A model generated the notes under the pieces. That model ran no database searches and was not told the origin of the DNA. It saw only the letters and a program-made list of their open reading frames with translations. Below, one piece after another: positions 24,932-33,161 of a stretch of DNA of 63,710 nucleotides; position 1 is the stretch's first letter, and each line of letters starts with the position of its first letter. Made by a program: the position numbers and the translations under genes. Source of the DNA: PWND01 sp964614525 (GTDB taxonomy: Bacteria; Bacteroidota; Bacteroidia; Bacteroidales; UBA7960); the NCBI GenBank assembly GCA_964614525.1, contig CAZTPA010000010.1:1-63710 (forward strand), given 5' to 3'.

Positions 24932-25303
24932 ATGTCAGAAAAGAAGAAGTATCGAACTATCATTTTTTACAAAGACTATTTTCATGACTTTTTTGTAAAG
25001 CAACGTGATAAGGTGAGAGTCAAGATTATCTGGACAATTGAGTTAATTGAAGATCTCCGGAAAATTCCGGAGACTTACCTGAAACACATAGAAAACACAG
25101 ACGGACTTTACGAAATCCGCGTTCAGCAAGGCAGTGATATATTTCGTATTTTTTGTTTCTTCGACCAGGGACAATTGGTAATTCTAATGAACGGTTTTCA
25201 AAAGAAATCGCAGAAAACACCAAAAAAAGAAATTGATAAGGCACTTAAAATAAAGGAAGAATATGAAACCGGCAAAACCGGTTCACGAATACCTAAAAAA
25301 TAA
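24932..25303 (+). CDS. HigB/RelE-superfamily toxin
   Basis: The 123-residue protein belongs to the phage-derived Gp49-like / HigB branch of the RelE superfamily, which act as ribosome-dependent mRNA endonucleases. Family landmarks include WTIELIEDLRKIPETYLKHI, GLYEIRVQQGSDIFRIFCFF and LMNGFQKKSQKTPKKEI followed by AL at the C-terminus. The gene is followed after 6 bases by an HTH antitoxin, giving the toxin-first order of higBA systems. It lies between two cassette-like repeats. Confidence 0.88.
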   Translation: MSEKKKYRTIIFYKDYFHDFFVKQRDKVRVKIIWTIELIEDLRKIPETYLKHIENTDGLYEIRVQQGSDIFRIFCFFDQGQLVILMNGFQKKSQKTPKKEIDKALKIKEEYETGKTGSRIPKK

Positions 25304-25309
25304 ACAACT

Positions 25310-25618
25310 ATGAGTAAAACAGCAAAAAGTAACACCATGACACTTGAGCAGTTCAAAGACAGACACTACGGAAAACGTGGAACTGCCGAGAGAGACGAGC
25401 TTGAAGCTGGGTACGTAAGCTTCAAAATTGGCGCATTAATTCATGAAGCAAGACTTGAGAAAGGGTTGACACAACAGGAACTTGCAGACAAAGTTGGAAC
25501 AACAAAATCTTACATTTCGAAACTTGAAAACAATGTGAAAGAAGTGCGATTTTCGACACTTCAAAAGATTATCCAATTAGGTCTTGGCGGACAACTTGAA
25601 CTCTCAATAAAGCTTTGA
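25310..25618 (+). CDS. HigA-family antitoxin with XRE-type helix-turn-helix
   Basis: The 102-residue protein has a Cro/CI-type helix-turn-helix at about residues 48-75 (ARLEKGLTQQELADKVGTTK, then SYISKLENN). It should neutralise the preceding HigB-like toxin and repress the shared promoter at 24897-24927. The two genes are 6 bases apart. Confidence 0.88.
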   Translation: MSKTAKSNTMTLEQFKDRHYGKRGTAERDELEAGYVSFKIGALIHEARLEKGLTQQELADKVGTTKSYISKLENNVKEVRFSTLQKIIQLGLGGQLELSIKL

Positions 25619-25662
25619 CAGACATTACAGGATAAAGAAAAACCGCACACACAGCGGGCTAA

Positions 25663-25772
25663 TATAATGGCTCCCTAACGTGCAGGTTTGAAGTTTAGAA
25701 TAATTCATTAAATTGGGGCGCTGGTTAACAGTGATGAAGCAGTCAAATTGCAAGTAATACCAACCCATTATA
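25663..25772 (+). repeat. attC-like imperfect hairpin repeat, copy C
   Basis: The outer arms TATAATGG (25663-25670) and CCATTATA (25765-25772) pair perfectly, and inner arms TGCAGGTTTGA (25681-25691) and TCAAATTGCA (25743-25752) pair with a bulge. The left part contains CCCTAAC. Between the arms AACAGTGATGAAGCAGTCAA parallels the GTGACGAAGCGGTTAAA stretch of copies A and B. The length of 110 bases and two-box architecture resemble integron attC sites; strict RYYYAAC/GTTRRRY boxes are not clear. Confidence 0.5.
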
Positions 25773-25805
25773 CAAGTATGCATTTTTATAATAAAAATCC
25801 AGAAT

Positions 25806-26567
25806 ATGAAGCAGTGGTACGAATCTCTATTTGAAAATTACGCAGAGAAATATGATAAAGAAAACTTTGTACAGGGAACAATTGGAGAATGTGATTTTAT
25901 AGAGAAAGAAATTAATTTTAATAAATCGTTGAAAATTCTTGATGTTGGATGTGGCACCGGAAGACACTCAATTGAACTTTCCAAAAGAGGCTATGATTTA
26001 TTAGGTATAGATTTGTCGGATTCACAACTTAGAAAAGCAAAAGAGAAGGCTGATAAACTGAATCTAAATGTTCAGTTTATAAAGCATGATGCAAGAAATT
26101 TGCCTTTTAAGAATGAATTTGATCTGGCAATAATGATTTGCGAAGGCGCTTTCCCTTTGATGGAGACTGATGAAATGAATTTTGAGATTTTAAAAGGTGT
26201 AAAAAACGCATTAAAAAGTCCCGGGAAGTTTATTTTCACAACTCTGAGTGGCCTTTTCCCGGTTTTTAATTCTATAGAAGAGTTTGGGAAATCAAGCCAT
26301 GCCGATGGTAATGCAGAATATCTAAATAATACTTTTGATTTAATGAGCTTTCGGGACTACAATGATACTAAAGTAGTGGATGATGAGGGCAAGGAAAAAA
26401 CACTAAAGTGTAATGAAAGATATTATATTCCCCCGGAAATAAATTGGCTGCTAAAATCACTGGGCTTTAAAAAAGTTGAGATATTTGCTGCTAAATTAGG
26501 TGCATTTTCACGAGATGATATTCTCACTGTAAATGATTTTGAAATGCTTGTAATTGCCGAAATATAA
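25806..26567 (+). CDS. Class I SAM-dependent methyltransferase
   Basis: The 253-residue cytosolic protein has the Rossmann-type SAM-binding motif I KILDVGCGTGRHSIELSKRG near residues 45-64 and the acidic motif II LLGIDLSDSQL. Motif III-like DLAIMICEGAFPLME follows. The substrate is unknown. It lies directly after cassette-like repeat copy C and may be part of the same accessory set. No Bacteroidota promoter is evident in the 34 bases between. Confidence 0.85.
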   Translation: MKQWYESLFENYAEKYDKENFVQGTIGECDFIEKEINFNKSLKILDVGCGTGRHSIELSKRGYDLLGIDLSDSQLRKAKEKADKLNLNVQFIKHDARNLPFKNEFDLAIMICEGAFPLMETDEMNFEILKGVKNALKSPGKFIFTTLSGLFPVFNSIEEFGKSSHADGNAEYLNNTFDLMSFRDYNDTKVVDDEGKEKTLKCNERYYIPPEINWLLKSLGFKKVEIFAAKLGAFSRDDILTVNDFEMLVIAEI

Positions 26568-26585
26568 GTTTTGCGAAATTTTATG

Positions 26586-26825
26586 TTATTTTGTTACTGT
26601 TATTTTTATGCTTTCTGCAATTTTCAATGCTGTTGTTATAGTGCTTAAGTCTTCAAAAAGCTCAGACGAAGAACCCGACCAATGACTATGCCCAATTACC
26701 TTCATAATATATTCTTTTTCCGGTTTGTTCATATCAATAGTGACTTTATAAACAAGAGCAGGCTAACTTGATGTTTTGTATTCCGAGTCGTCCGGGAATT
26801 TATTGTTGTTTAAGCAAAAAAAACA
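26586..26825 (-). pseudogene. Decayed small protein gene, possibly a lipoprotein
   Basis: On the minus strand an 80-codon stretch reads as sensible protein (CFFCLNNNKFPDDSEYKTSS, a TAG stop at 26763-26765, then PALVYKVTIDMNKPEKEYIM and on to IKITVTK) before a normal TAA at 26586-26588. The sequence continues in the same frame across the TAG, as expected of a nonsense mutation. A hydrophobic stretch with a Cys at the upstream end resembles the last part of a lipoprotein signal. An in-frame TAA stands directly upstream. I do not recognise the family. A 48-residue product from the internal Met is possible but less likely. Confidence 0.5.
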
Positions 26826-26926
26826 TTAAGCAAATAAATATGAAAATTAATTATCTGCTGCTTTGAGCGTTTCATGCGGATTTTATGCAGGAACATGCTA
26901 AAAAACATATTATTTGAATAAATAAA

Positions 26927-26957
26927 TTTGCAGTTTAACGAAATAAAAGTATTTTTG
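26927..26957 (+). promoter_or_regulatory. Promoter upstream of the AAA+ ATPase gene
   Basis: TTTG (26927-26930) and TATTTTTG (26950-26957) are separated by exactly 19 bases, the classic Bacteroides promoter layout. The transcript would start about 135 bases before the ATG at 27101. Confidence 0.6.
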
Positions 26958-27100
26958 CTCACGAAATAAAATTTAACAAAATTTTGCTCTTTAGATTAAT
27001 TGCAAGTGTTTTTTTAATGCACTGGTTTTGGCTATATACAGTCATATAGTTCGTTCTTGTTTTTAATTCACCTAAAATTACATAATAATTCTATCTTTTT

Positions 27101-28774
27101 ATGAAAGAAAAAATTAAAATTAGGTTATTAAACTGTATGGGTTATATTTTTGAAAAATCCCATAATTGCAAACTAGAGAAAGATATTTTTAAGAAAATAG
27201 ATGAGGAATTAAATACAGTTTCAAATTATTTTAATATTTCTAAACAGCAGGCATTCTTTGTTTCTAATATTTTTGCCATGAATTACAAAAGTGATGCTGT
27301 TGATCTAAAAGACCTTATAGAGCATCTTGATTGCAACCCGCTTAAGATTGTTGATTACCTTGATGACTTAAATATCCTTTATAATAAAGGCATAGTTAGA
27401 AGAGAGAAGAGAGAGTATAATGTAAATGAGAAACTAACTCATGATCAATTAACAATTGATGCTAAAATTGTAGAAGCAATTATTAATAACAGGGAGTTTC
27501 CTGAACTCGAAAATAACAGATTTGAAAATATATTGGATTTGCTTGAGGAGATTGATGAAATAGCAAATCATACAGAACAATATATTATTCCTAGTGAAAT
27601 GATATATGAAAGAATAAATAATATTATTTCGAATAATCTCAATTTGCCTTTGCTGAAAAAGATTAGGGAAATGAATCTAAACCTTCCGGATACATATTTG
27701 TATCTTTATCTTATATGGAAGACTCTTAATGGCCACGAAAGTTTTTATATCACAATGATTATAGATATTCTATTTGACAAATCATCGCAAAGAATTAATT
27801 ATATTCAAAAGCTCATTGCAAATGATAATGATCTCTTAAAATTAAAACTTCTGGAAATAGAGCCTTCAAAGTTCTTTAATGATACTGAAATAAGATTGAC
27901 AGATTATGCATTGGAGCTATTGGAACAAGAAGGGATTAAGCTTTTTTCTTCTAAAGCTAATAATAAGAATGTTATTGTTCCAAATAAAATTTTTAAAAAA
28001 GAATTGTTTTTTAATGAAAATGAAAGAGAAGAAATTGCTGTTATAGAGAGACTTTTACATGAGAATAATTGCGCACGTGTTCAAAAGCGACTTAAAAGTA
28101 AAAAAATGGCTCATGGCATAAGTGTTATGCTTCATGGTCCTGCAGGTACCGGGAAAACTGAATTAGTTTACCAAATTGCCCGGGAAACTCAGCGTGAGAT
28201 AGTGCATGTGGATATTAGCCAGTCCAAATCAATGTGGTTCGGTGAAAGTGAAAAAAGAATAAAACAAATTTTTTCAGACTATTATGATTACGCAAAGCAA
28301 TGCAAGTTATTGCCAATTTTACTGCTAAACGAAGCTGACGCTATTATTTTTAAAAGAAAAAGTGTTTTAGATTCTCCTGTTGCCCAAACTGAAAACGCAA
28401 TTCAGAATATTCTTCTGGAAGAATTAGAGAATTTCACAGGAATACTTTTCGCAACAACAAACCTGGTTCAAAATATTGATAATGCTTTTGACAGAAGATT
28501 TCTCTATAAAATTAAATTAGAAATTCCCCAGGTCAATGTAAAAACAAAAATATGGAAGTCAAAGTTAAATATGCTTTCAATAAATCATTGCAAAATGCTT
28601 GCGAATAAATTTAACTTTTCGGGTGCCCAGATTGATAATGTAGCAAGAAAGTGTGAAATGTTTGAAGTTGTAAACGGCGAAACTGCCAGCTTGAATCATA
28701 TCATTGAATACTGTAATGCAGAGTTTCTGGCTAAAGACGACAGAATTAATATCGGATTCTCTTTATGCAAATAG
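27101..28774 (+). CDS. AAA+ family ATPase with long uncharacterised N-terminal region
   Basis: The 557-residue protein has one AAA+ module in its C-terminal part, after about 330 residues that I cannot assign. The Walker A motif is GPAGTGKTELVY near residue 346. The Walker B motif is PILLLNEADAII near 405-412, in which the usual first Asp is replaced by Asn. Next comes the arginine-finger region NAFDRRFLYKIKLEIP. The N-terminal part is helical and charged and may be a winged-helix or substrate-recruiting domain. It resembles FtsH/spastin-type AAA proteins of Bacteroidota. No protease domain follows, so it is probably a remodelling ATPase. The gene stands alone with its own promoter. Confidence 0.8.
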   Translation: MKEKIKIRLLNCMGYIFEKSHNCKLEKDIFKKIDEELNTVSNYFNISKQQAFFVSNIFAMNYKSDAVDLKDLIEHLDCNPLKIVDYLDDLNILYNKGIVRREKREYNVNEKLTHDQLTIDAKIVEAIINNREFPELENNRFENILDLLEEIDEIANHTEQYIIPSEMIYERINNIISNNLNLPLLKKIREMNLNLPDTYLYLYLIWKTLNGHESFYITMIIDILFDKSSQRINYIQKLIANDNDLLKLKLLEIEPSKFFNDTEIRLTDYALELLEQEGIKLFSSKANNKNVIVPNKIFKKELFFNENEREEIAVIERLLHENNCARVQKRLKSKKMAHGISVMLHGPAGTGKTELVYQIARETQREIVHVDISQSKSMWFGESEKRIKQIFSDYYDYAKQCKLLPILLLNEADAIIFKRKSVLDSPVAQTENAIQNILLEELENFTGILFATTNLVQNIDNAFDRRFLYKIKLEIPQVNVKTKIWKSKLNMLSINHCKMLANKFNFSGAQIDNVARKCEMFEVVNGETASLNHIIEYCNAEFLAKDDRINIGFSLCK

Positions 28775-28918
28775 TAAGCAATCCGGCTTGTTTTTTATGA
28801 GGCATGTTAATAAAACTTATTGTTTTGTAATGTGATTTATAGTGTCAAAACACATTTAACCATAATACTTTTTTATTCATTTTTTACAATATCAAATATA
28901 TTGTAAATTAATGCTGCG

Positions 28919-28926
28919 TATCTTTG
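28919..28926 (+). promoter_or_regulatory. -7 promoter element before the GNAT-nitrilase gene
   Basis: TATCTTTG lies 23 bases before the ATG at 28950, an ideal place for a Bacteroidota promoter. A -33 TTG is present but at a short distance of 15 bases. Confidence 0.6.
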
Positions 28927-28949
28927 CAAAAAATTAACATTAATATAAA

Positions 28950-30482
28950 ATGAATAATAAAGTTAAGAAGGTTAAGAAAATCACTCTTGAATATTTGTCT
29001 CTAAATGATTATATAGAATTGAAGCAAGCAATGATAGATTCTTATCAGGCATTGTCCGATTCATATTGGGAAGAACATGAAATAAAAAAATTGCTTGATA
29101 AATTTCCTCAAGGCCAGGTTGTAATTAAGATAAATGGTAAAATAGCCGGTTGTGCTCTTTCGATTATAGTAAATTCAAAGGAATTTGAAGAACAACATAC
29201 CTACAAAGATATTACTGGCAACGATACTTTTAATACTCATGATGAAGACGGTGATGTTTTATATGGTATAGATGTTTTTATAAAACCGGAGTTTCGCGGA
29301 CTACGTTTGGGCAGAAGACTTTATGACTATAGAAAAGAACTGTGTGAGAAGTTAAATTTGAAAGCAATATTTTTTGGCGGCAGAATTCCAAACTATCATA
29401 ATCATGCTGACAAGCTTACACCTCGTCAATATATCAAAAGAGTAAGAAATAGAGTTATACACGATCCTGTTCTGAATTATCAATTGTCAAATGATTTTCG
29501 TCCGGTTAGGATATTGAAAGGTTATCTTGAAGATGATGAAGCTTCTAATGAGTATGCAGTTTTGATGAGATGGGACAATATCTATTATGAAAAACCAACT
29601 TCTAAGGCAAAAGAAGAAAAGAAAGTAGTCAGACTAGGAATCGTTCAATGGCAAATGCGTCCGTATAAAGATTTGGAAAGCCTTATGCTGCAGATTGAGT
29701 ATTTTGTAGATGCACTAAGCGATTATCGTTGCGATTTTGCTTTGTTTCCGGAATTTTTTAATGCTCCGCTTATGGCAAAGTATAATAAGCTGGAGGAAGT
29801 GGATGCAATTAGAAAACTTGCTGAATATACACCTAAAGTTGTTGATGAATTTGCAAAATTATCTGTTGCTTATAATATTAATATTATTGGCGGAAGTATG
29901 CCGGAAATTGTTAATGGTAAATTGTATAATGTCGGTTATCTTTTTAAAAGAAATGGTGAGATCGAACGGTATGAAAAACTGCATATTACTTCTGATGAAG
30001 ACAGAGTGTGGGCACTTAAAGGTGGTAATTCTCTGAAAACATTTGATACAGATTGCGGTAAAATCGGTGTTCTTATTTGTTATGATGTAGAGTTTCCGGA
30101 ATTGTCCAGAATATTGTCGGATGAAGGTATGAAAATTCTATTTGTGCCATTCCTTACAGATACTCAAAATGCTTATTCAAGGGTTAGACATTGCGCACAG
30201 GCAAGAGCAATCGAAAATGAATGCTATGTTGCTATTTCAGGAACTGTTGGAAACCTCCCGAATGTTCATAATATGGATATTCAATACGCTCAATCTGTTG
30301 TGTTCACTCCCTGCGACTTCCAATTTCCCTCAAATGGCGTCAAGGCTGAAGCAACACCAAACACTGAAATGATATTAATTGCTGATGTTGATTTGGATAT
30401 GTTAACAGAATTACATAATTTTGGCAGTGTCAGAAATTTGACTGACAGAAGAAAAGATATTTACGAACTGAGCAGAAAATAA
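28950..30482 (+). CDS. GNAT acetyltransferase / carbon-nitrogen hydrolase fusion protein
   Basis: The 510-residue cytosolic protein joins two enzymes. Residues 1-195 form a GNAT domain, with the acetyl-CoA loop in FRGLRLGRRLYDYRKELCEK. Residues of about 225-505 form a nitrilase-superfamily amidase, with the catalytic Glu in ALFPEFFNAP (about 266), Lys in YEKLHITSDE (about 341) and Cys in VLICYDVEFPE (about 376). The layout and length match the YhcX-type proteins of Bacillus. The substrate is not known; an amide made or consumed near an acetylated amine is a reasonable guess. It is followed after 22 bases by a small membrane protein gene, probably in the same transcript. Confidence 0.92.
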   Translation: MNNKVKKVKKITLEYLSLNDYIELKQAMIDSYQALSDSYWEEHEIKKLLDKFPQGQVVIKINGKIAGCALSIIVNSKEFEEQHTYKDITGNDTFNTHDEDGDVLYGIDVFIKPEFRGLRLGRRLYDYRKELCEKLNLKAIFFGGRIPNYHNHADKLTPRQYIKRVRNRVIHDPVLNYQLSNDFRPVRILKGYLEDDEASNEYAVLMRWDNIYYEKPTSKAKEEKKVVRLGIVQWQMRPYKDLESLMLQIEYFVDALSDYRCDFALFPEFFNAPLMAKYNKLEEVDAIRKLAEYTPKVVDEFAKLSVAYNINIIGGSMPEIVNGKLYNVGYLFKRNGEIERYEKLHITSDEDRVWALKGGNSLKTFDTDCGKIGVLICYDVEFPELSRILSDEGMKILFVPFLTDTQNAYSRVRHCAQARAIENECYVAISGTVGNLPNVHNMDIQYAQSVVFTPCDFQFPSNGVKAEATPNTEMILIADVDLDMLTELHNFGSVRNLTDRRKDIYELSRK

Positions 30483-30504
30483 TTATTAATAAAAATATGC
30501 AGAT

Positions 30505-30975
30505 ATGAAAAAGCTTGAAATTTTACTTGGTTTATTTGCCGGTATTTCTTTAGTGTTGGATTATTTCCAGGTTCCATTTGCTTCTTTGTTAATGTTGGTT
30601 AGCATTCCGGTTTTGTCTCTGTTCTACTTTTATTTGAGTTTTGCATTAATTAATGGAATTGGATTTAAGGGTTTGTTTGTTAAAGCATCTTATAAGGGGG
30701 TTAGTGCTTTTATGATTGTTTTGGCTATAATATTCGGAGTATTTTTGTCAAACTTCATTTTGGGAATATTGTTTGGAATAAAGGAGTTTCCCGGTGCAAA
30801 CATATTGCTGCTAATAGGTTTTATAGTAATGGCAATAGTCCTTTTTCTTTCAGGAGCCTATTATTTCAAATCCCAAAAAGCATTTTTTAATAGAATGTTT
30901 GTCAGGTTTGTTATTTATGACGTAATAGCTATTATCTCATTGTATGTTAGTGGAAGCGTACATAGCTTATTTTAA
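30505..30975 (+). CDS. Small integral membrane protein of unknown function
   Basis: The 156-residue protein has four or five hydrophobic helices (for example FASLLMLVSIPVLSLFYFYL and ILLLIGFIVMAIVLFLSGAY) and no motif that I recognise. It lies 22 bases downstream of the GNAT-nitrilase gene and ends at a strong bidirectional terminator, so the two genes form one operon. A link in function is inferred only from this. Confidence 0.75.
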   Translation: MKKLEILLGLFAGISLVLDYFQVPFASLLMLVSIPVLSLFYFYLSFALINGIGFKGLFVKASYKGVSAFMIVLAIIFGVFLSNFILGILFGIKEFPGANILLLIGFIVMAIVLFLSGAYYFKSQKAFFNRMFVRFVIYDVIAIISLYVSGSVHSLF

Positions 30976-30978
30976 AAG

Positions 30979-31034
30979 AAAAACAGAAAAAACAGCTGTA
31001 ACTTTAATTGCTTATAGCTGTTTTTTCTGTTTTT
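30979..31034. terminator. Bidirectional intrinsic terminator
   Basis: A perfect 19-bp inverted repeat (30979-30997 with 31016-31034) has a core ACAGCT/AGCTGT and A-rich left and T-rich right flanks. It lies between a + strand gene ending at 30975 and a - strand gene ending at 31045, so it can stop transcription from both sides. Confidence 0.85.
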
Positions 31035-31044
31035 TTTATTTCTG

Positions 31045-32547
31045 CTAGTATTGCACGATTAGATCATTTTGTACTTCTACAGCTCCGCCTTTATAAGCAT
31101 TAATTTCTGCATACTTTCTTTCTTGCACGGTTTCAACGTTTCCTTTTAAAATAGCTAACCCATCAACAACTGTAACTTCAACATTGTCCTCATTTACGTA
31201 TGGTGACCAAAATAGCTGATCTTCAATGTTTTTTTCAATCTCAGAATCGGATTGCAAGGGTACTATATTTACATCATACATTGGTGGATATATAGAATTC
31301 CAACCGTAATAATATGTATGTCCAATAGCCGGACTTTGAACTTCAAGATTATTTTTTACCTGTACAACACCTTTTGTTGTTGAAGCAATTGATTCTGCTT
31401 GAGTTTTTTCAAAAGGAGTATTAACAGAACCATTTAAATACACAACGCCATTAATAGCTGTTACAATAATATCTCTTTTGTCAATTATCGGGTTGTTCTC
31501 TAATTTTTCTGTAATTTCTGTTTCTAGCACACTGTTTTCAGGGATACTTGCCGGGCGAACTTTTAATAAGTTATTTACACCCATTACCCCAACAACATTT
31601 CGTGCTGTATTTTCTGCTGAACGTTTTGCCTGAAGATTATTTACTGTACCACGTAAAGTCACATAACCACCATTTACGGATACTGACGGATTGAATGCTA
31701 AAACCCTTGGATCATATAAAAGCGCATCGTTTACAGCTTCTTCTAATTCTTCATCAGTTTTTGTTAAATACTTATCCTTGCGTAAATTTTCATTCCTTGC
31801 CCAATCTGCTACCAGCAAATCGCTGCTGTTTACAGATTTAACTCCTGAAACCCAAGCATCTGCGATTGCTGCCTGCTTTTCAGCTGCACTTCCCACACTA
31901 CCTGACAAATCAACTTCACCATCATCTACTTCCACTTTGACAAGAGCATCATCTATTCTTAAATTATACCTTAAAGCCTGTTTGATGTCTTGTTCAATTT
32001 GATAATCAGACCTGTCTGATTTATAAACGATATCAATATTATTATTTATGCCTTTGATACCCCATACGCCTTTTGCTACATATTCTGCAATTTGTTTTTC
32101 CTGCCATGAATCTACTGTGCCTTCCAGTGTCACGATACCATTATTGGCATGTACCCTTATTTCATAAGATTCGGTCGCAGGATCATCGAATAGTGCATCA
32201 CTTACTCTGTTTTCAAGAATTGAATTCTCGGGTACCGGAACATCAATCTCAATTTCATCGATGACAGCCCTTACTCCTTTTACCATTTGAGCAACTTTAA
32301 CAGCGCGATCCTTAGCTAGGAGGTTTGTAACTGACCCACTTAGAGTAACTATTCCTTCGTTTGTTTCCACATCAATTAGATGGGCCGGAACTGTATTGTT
32401 TAACGCCAATTCAGTTACCACTACATCAGTGATTTCACTGTCTTGAAGTTGGCCCTGGCCATAAAGATCATATGAGCCCGGTATAATCATTAAGAGAATA
32501 ATTAAAATAATTCTTGTCATTTGGTTTTTGATTTTTAGCTTTTTCAT
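31045..32547 (-). CDS. Secreted protein with six BON domains
   Basis: The 500-residue protein has a signal peptide (hydrophobic MTRIILIILLMIIPGSYDLYG, after a basic N-terminus) and then six BON domains in tandem, about 65-80 residues each. Each starts with a pattern like DSEIEKNIEDQLFWSP and contains a [EN]-G-x-V-x-L-x-G-x-V core, for example NEGIVTLSGSVTNLLAK. BON domains are thought to bind phospholipid membranes, as in OsmY and the outer-membrane protein DolP. OsmY has two BON domains, so six is a high number. A periplasmic envelope-stress or membrane-binding role is likely. Confidence 0.88.
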   Translation of the reverse strand: MKKLKIKNQMTRIILIILLMIIPGSYDLYGQGQLQDSEITDVVVTELALNNTVPAHLIDVETNEGIVTLSGSVTNLLAKDRAVKVAQMVKGVRAVIDEIEIDVPVPENSILENRVSDALFDDPATESYEIRVHANNGIVTLEGTVDSWQEKQIAEYVAKGVWGIKGINNNIDIVYKSDRSDYQIEQDIKQALRYNLRIDDALVKVEVDDGEVDLSGSVGSAAEKQAAIADAWVSGVKSVNSSDLLVADWARNENLRKDKYLTKTDEELEEAVNDALLYDPRVLAFNPSVSVNGGYVTLRGTVNNLQAKRSAENTARNVVGVMGVNNLLKVRPASIPENSVLETEITEKLENNPIIDKRDIIVTAINGVVYLNGSVNTPFEKTQAESIASTTKGVVQVKNNLEVQSPAIGHTYYYGWNSIYPPMYDVNIVPLQSDSEIEKNIEDQLFWSPYVNEDNVEVTVVDGLAILKGNVETVQERKYAEINAYKGGAVEVQNDLIVQY

Positions 32548-32812
32548 GATAAATGATTTTTTTTGGTTTGTGTTTTTTTATTACCAAACAAAAAAAAGTA
32601 TGCCATAGTCTTTAATTGAAAAAAAAGTTAGAAATAAATCAAATAATGGTAGTTTGAATAAATGGATAATTAATAATTCTGTTGATTTTTATCCACAATG
32701 TGTTTAAAATCCACAATAATCTTTTGCTAATTTATTAATGTAATATCTAAATTCTAATTTTTCAGTATCATGTATATTTAGAAACACTATTGTTCGGATA
32801 AAACTATTAGAA

Positions 32813-32950
32813 CTTCGCTTCGCTCAGTATGACAAGGCATTTGGCTTTTCTTAAGCGTTGTGGGCTGGTGGCATCGCCGCCACCAGCCCACAACCTCGGA
32901 CTGATAAAAGCCTGTCATTCTGAGCGTAACGAAGTGAAGCGAAGAACCGA
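32813..32950. repeat. Nested inverted-repeat element (REP/MITE-like)
   Basis: The outer arms, CTTCGCTTCGCTCAGTATGA from 32813 and the complementary TCATTCTGAGCGTAACGAAG ending at 32934, pair imperfectly. Inside lies a perfect 16-bp hairpin: GTTGTGGGCTGGTGGC at 32857-32872 and its complement at 32879-32894, with a six-base loop. A palindrome GAGCTTGCAAGCTC follows at about 32949-32962. The CGCTCAGAATGACA-type motif is a common dispersed repeat in Bacteroidota genomes. No transposase is present. Confidence 0.7.
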
Positions 32951-33068
32951 GCTTGCAAGCTCGTCAAAGGCAATATTCTAGTTATGTTCACATTTTAGTC
33001 GGACACTAATGATTTAGAAAATAAGATTTATATAACTTCTCATTGTTTTATCAATTGTTTTTTGCAAT

Positions 33069-33102
33069 TTTGTGTTATGCTTTTTGCAATGCTTTATATT
33101 TG
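33069..33102 (+). promoter_or_regulatory. Promoter of msrB-msrA
   Basis: TTTG at 33069-33072 and TATATTTG at 33095-33102 are separated by 22 bases. The predicted transcript starts about 55 bases before msrB. Confidence 0.5.
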
Positions 33103-33161
33103 ATGATTTTATGAACAAACATAAGTTTTCACTGTTTTGCATACAATAACAAAATAATACT

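Larger units (their letters stand above)
26568..27100. other. Intergenic stretch between methyltransferase and AAA+ ATPase genes
   Basis: Apart from the decayed minus-strand gene (26586-26825) and the promoter for the ATPase gene (26927-26957), this 533-base stretch holds AT-rich sequence with no other feature that I can support. Confidence 0.5.
32548..33161. other. Intergenic region between BON-domain protein and msrB
   Basis: This 614-base stretch holds the nested inverted-repeat element at 32813-32950 and the msrB promoter (33069-33102). The remainder is AT-rich, with no open reading frame that looks real. Confidence 0.6.
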
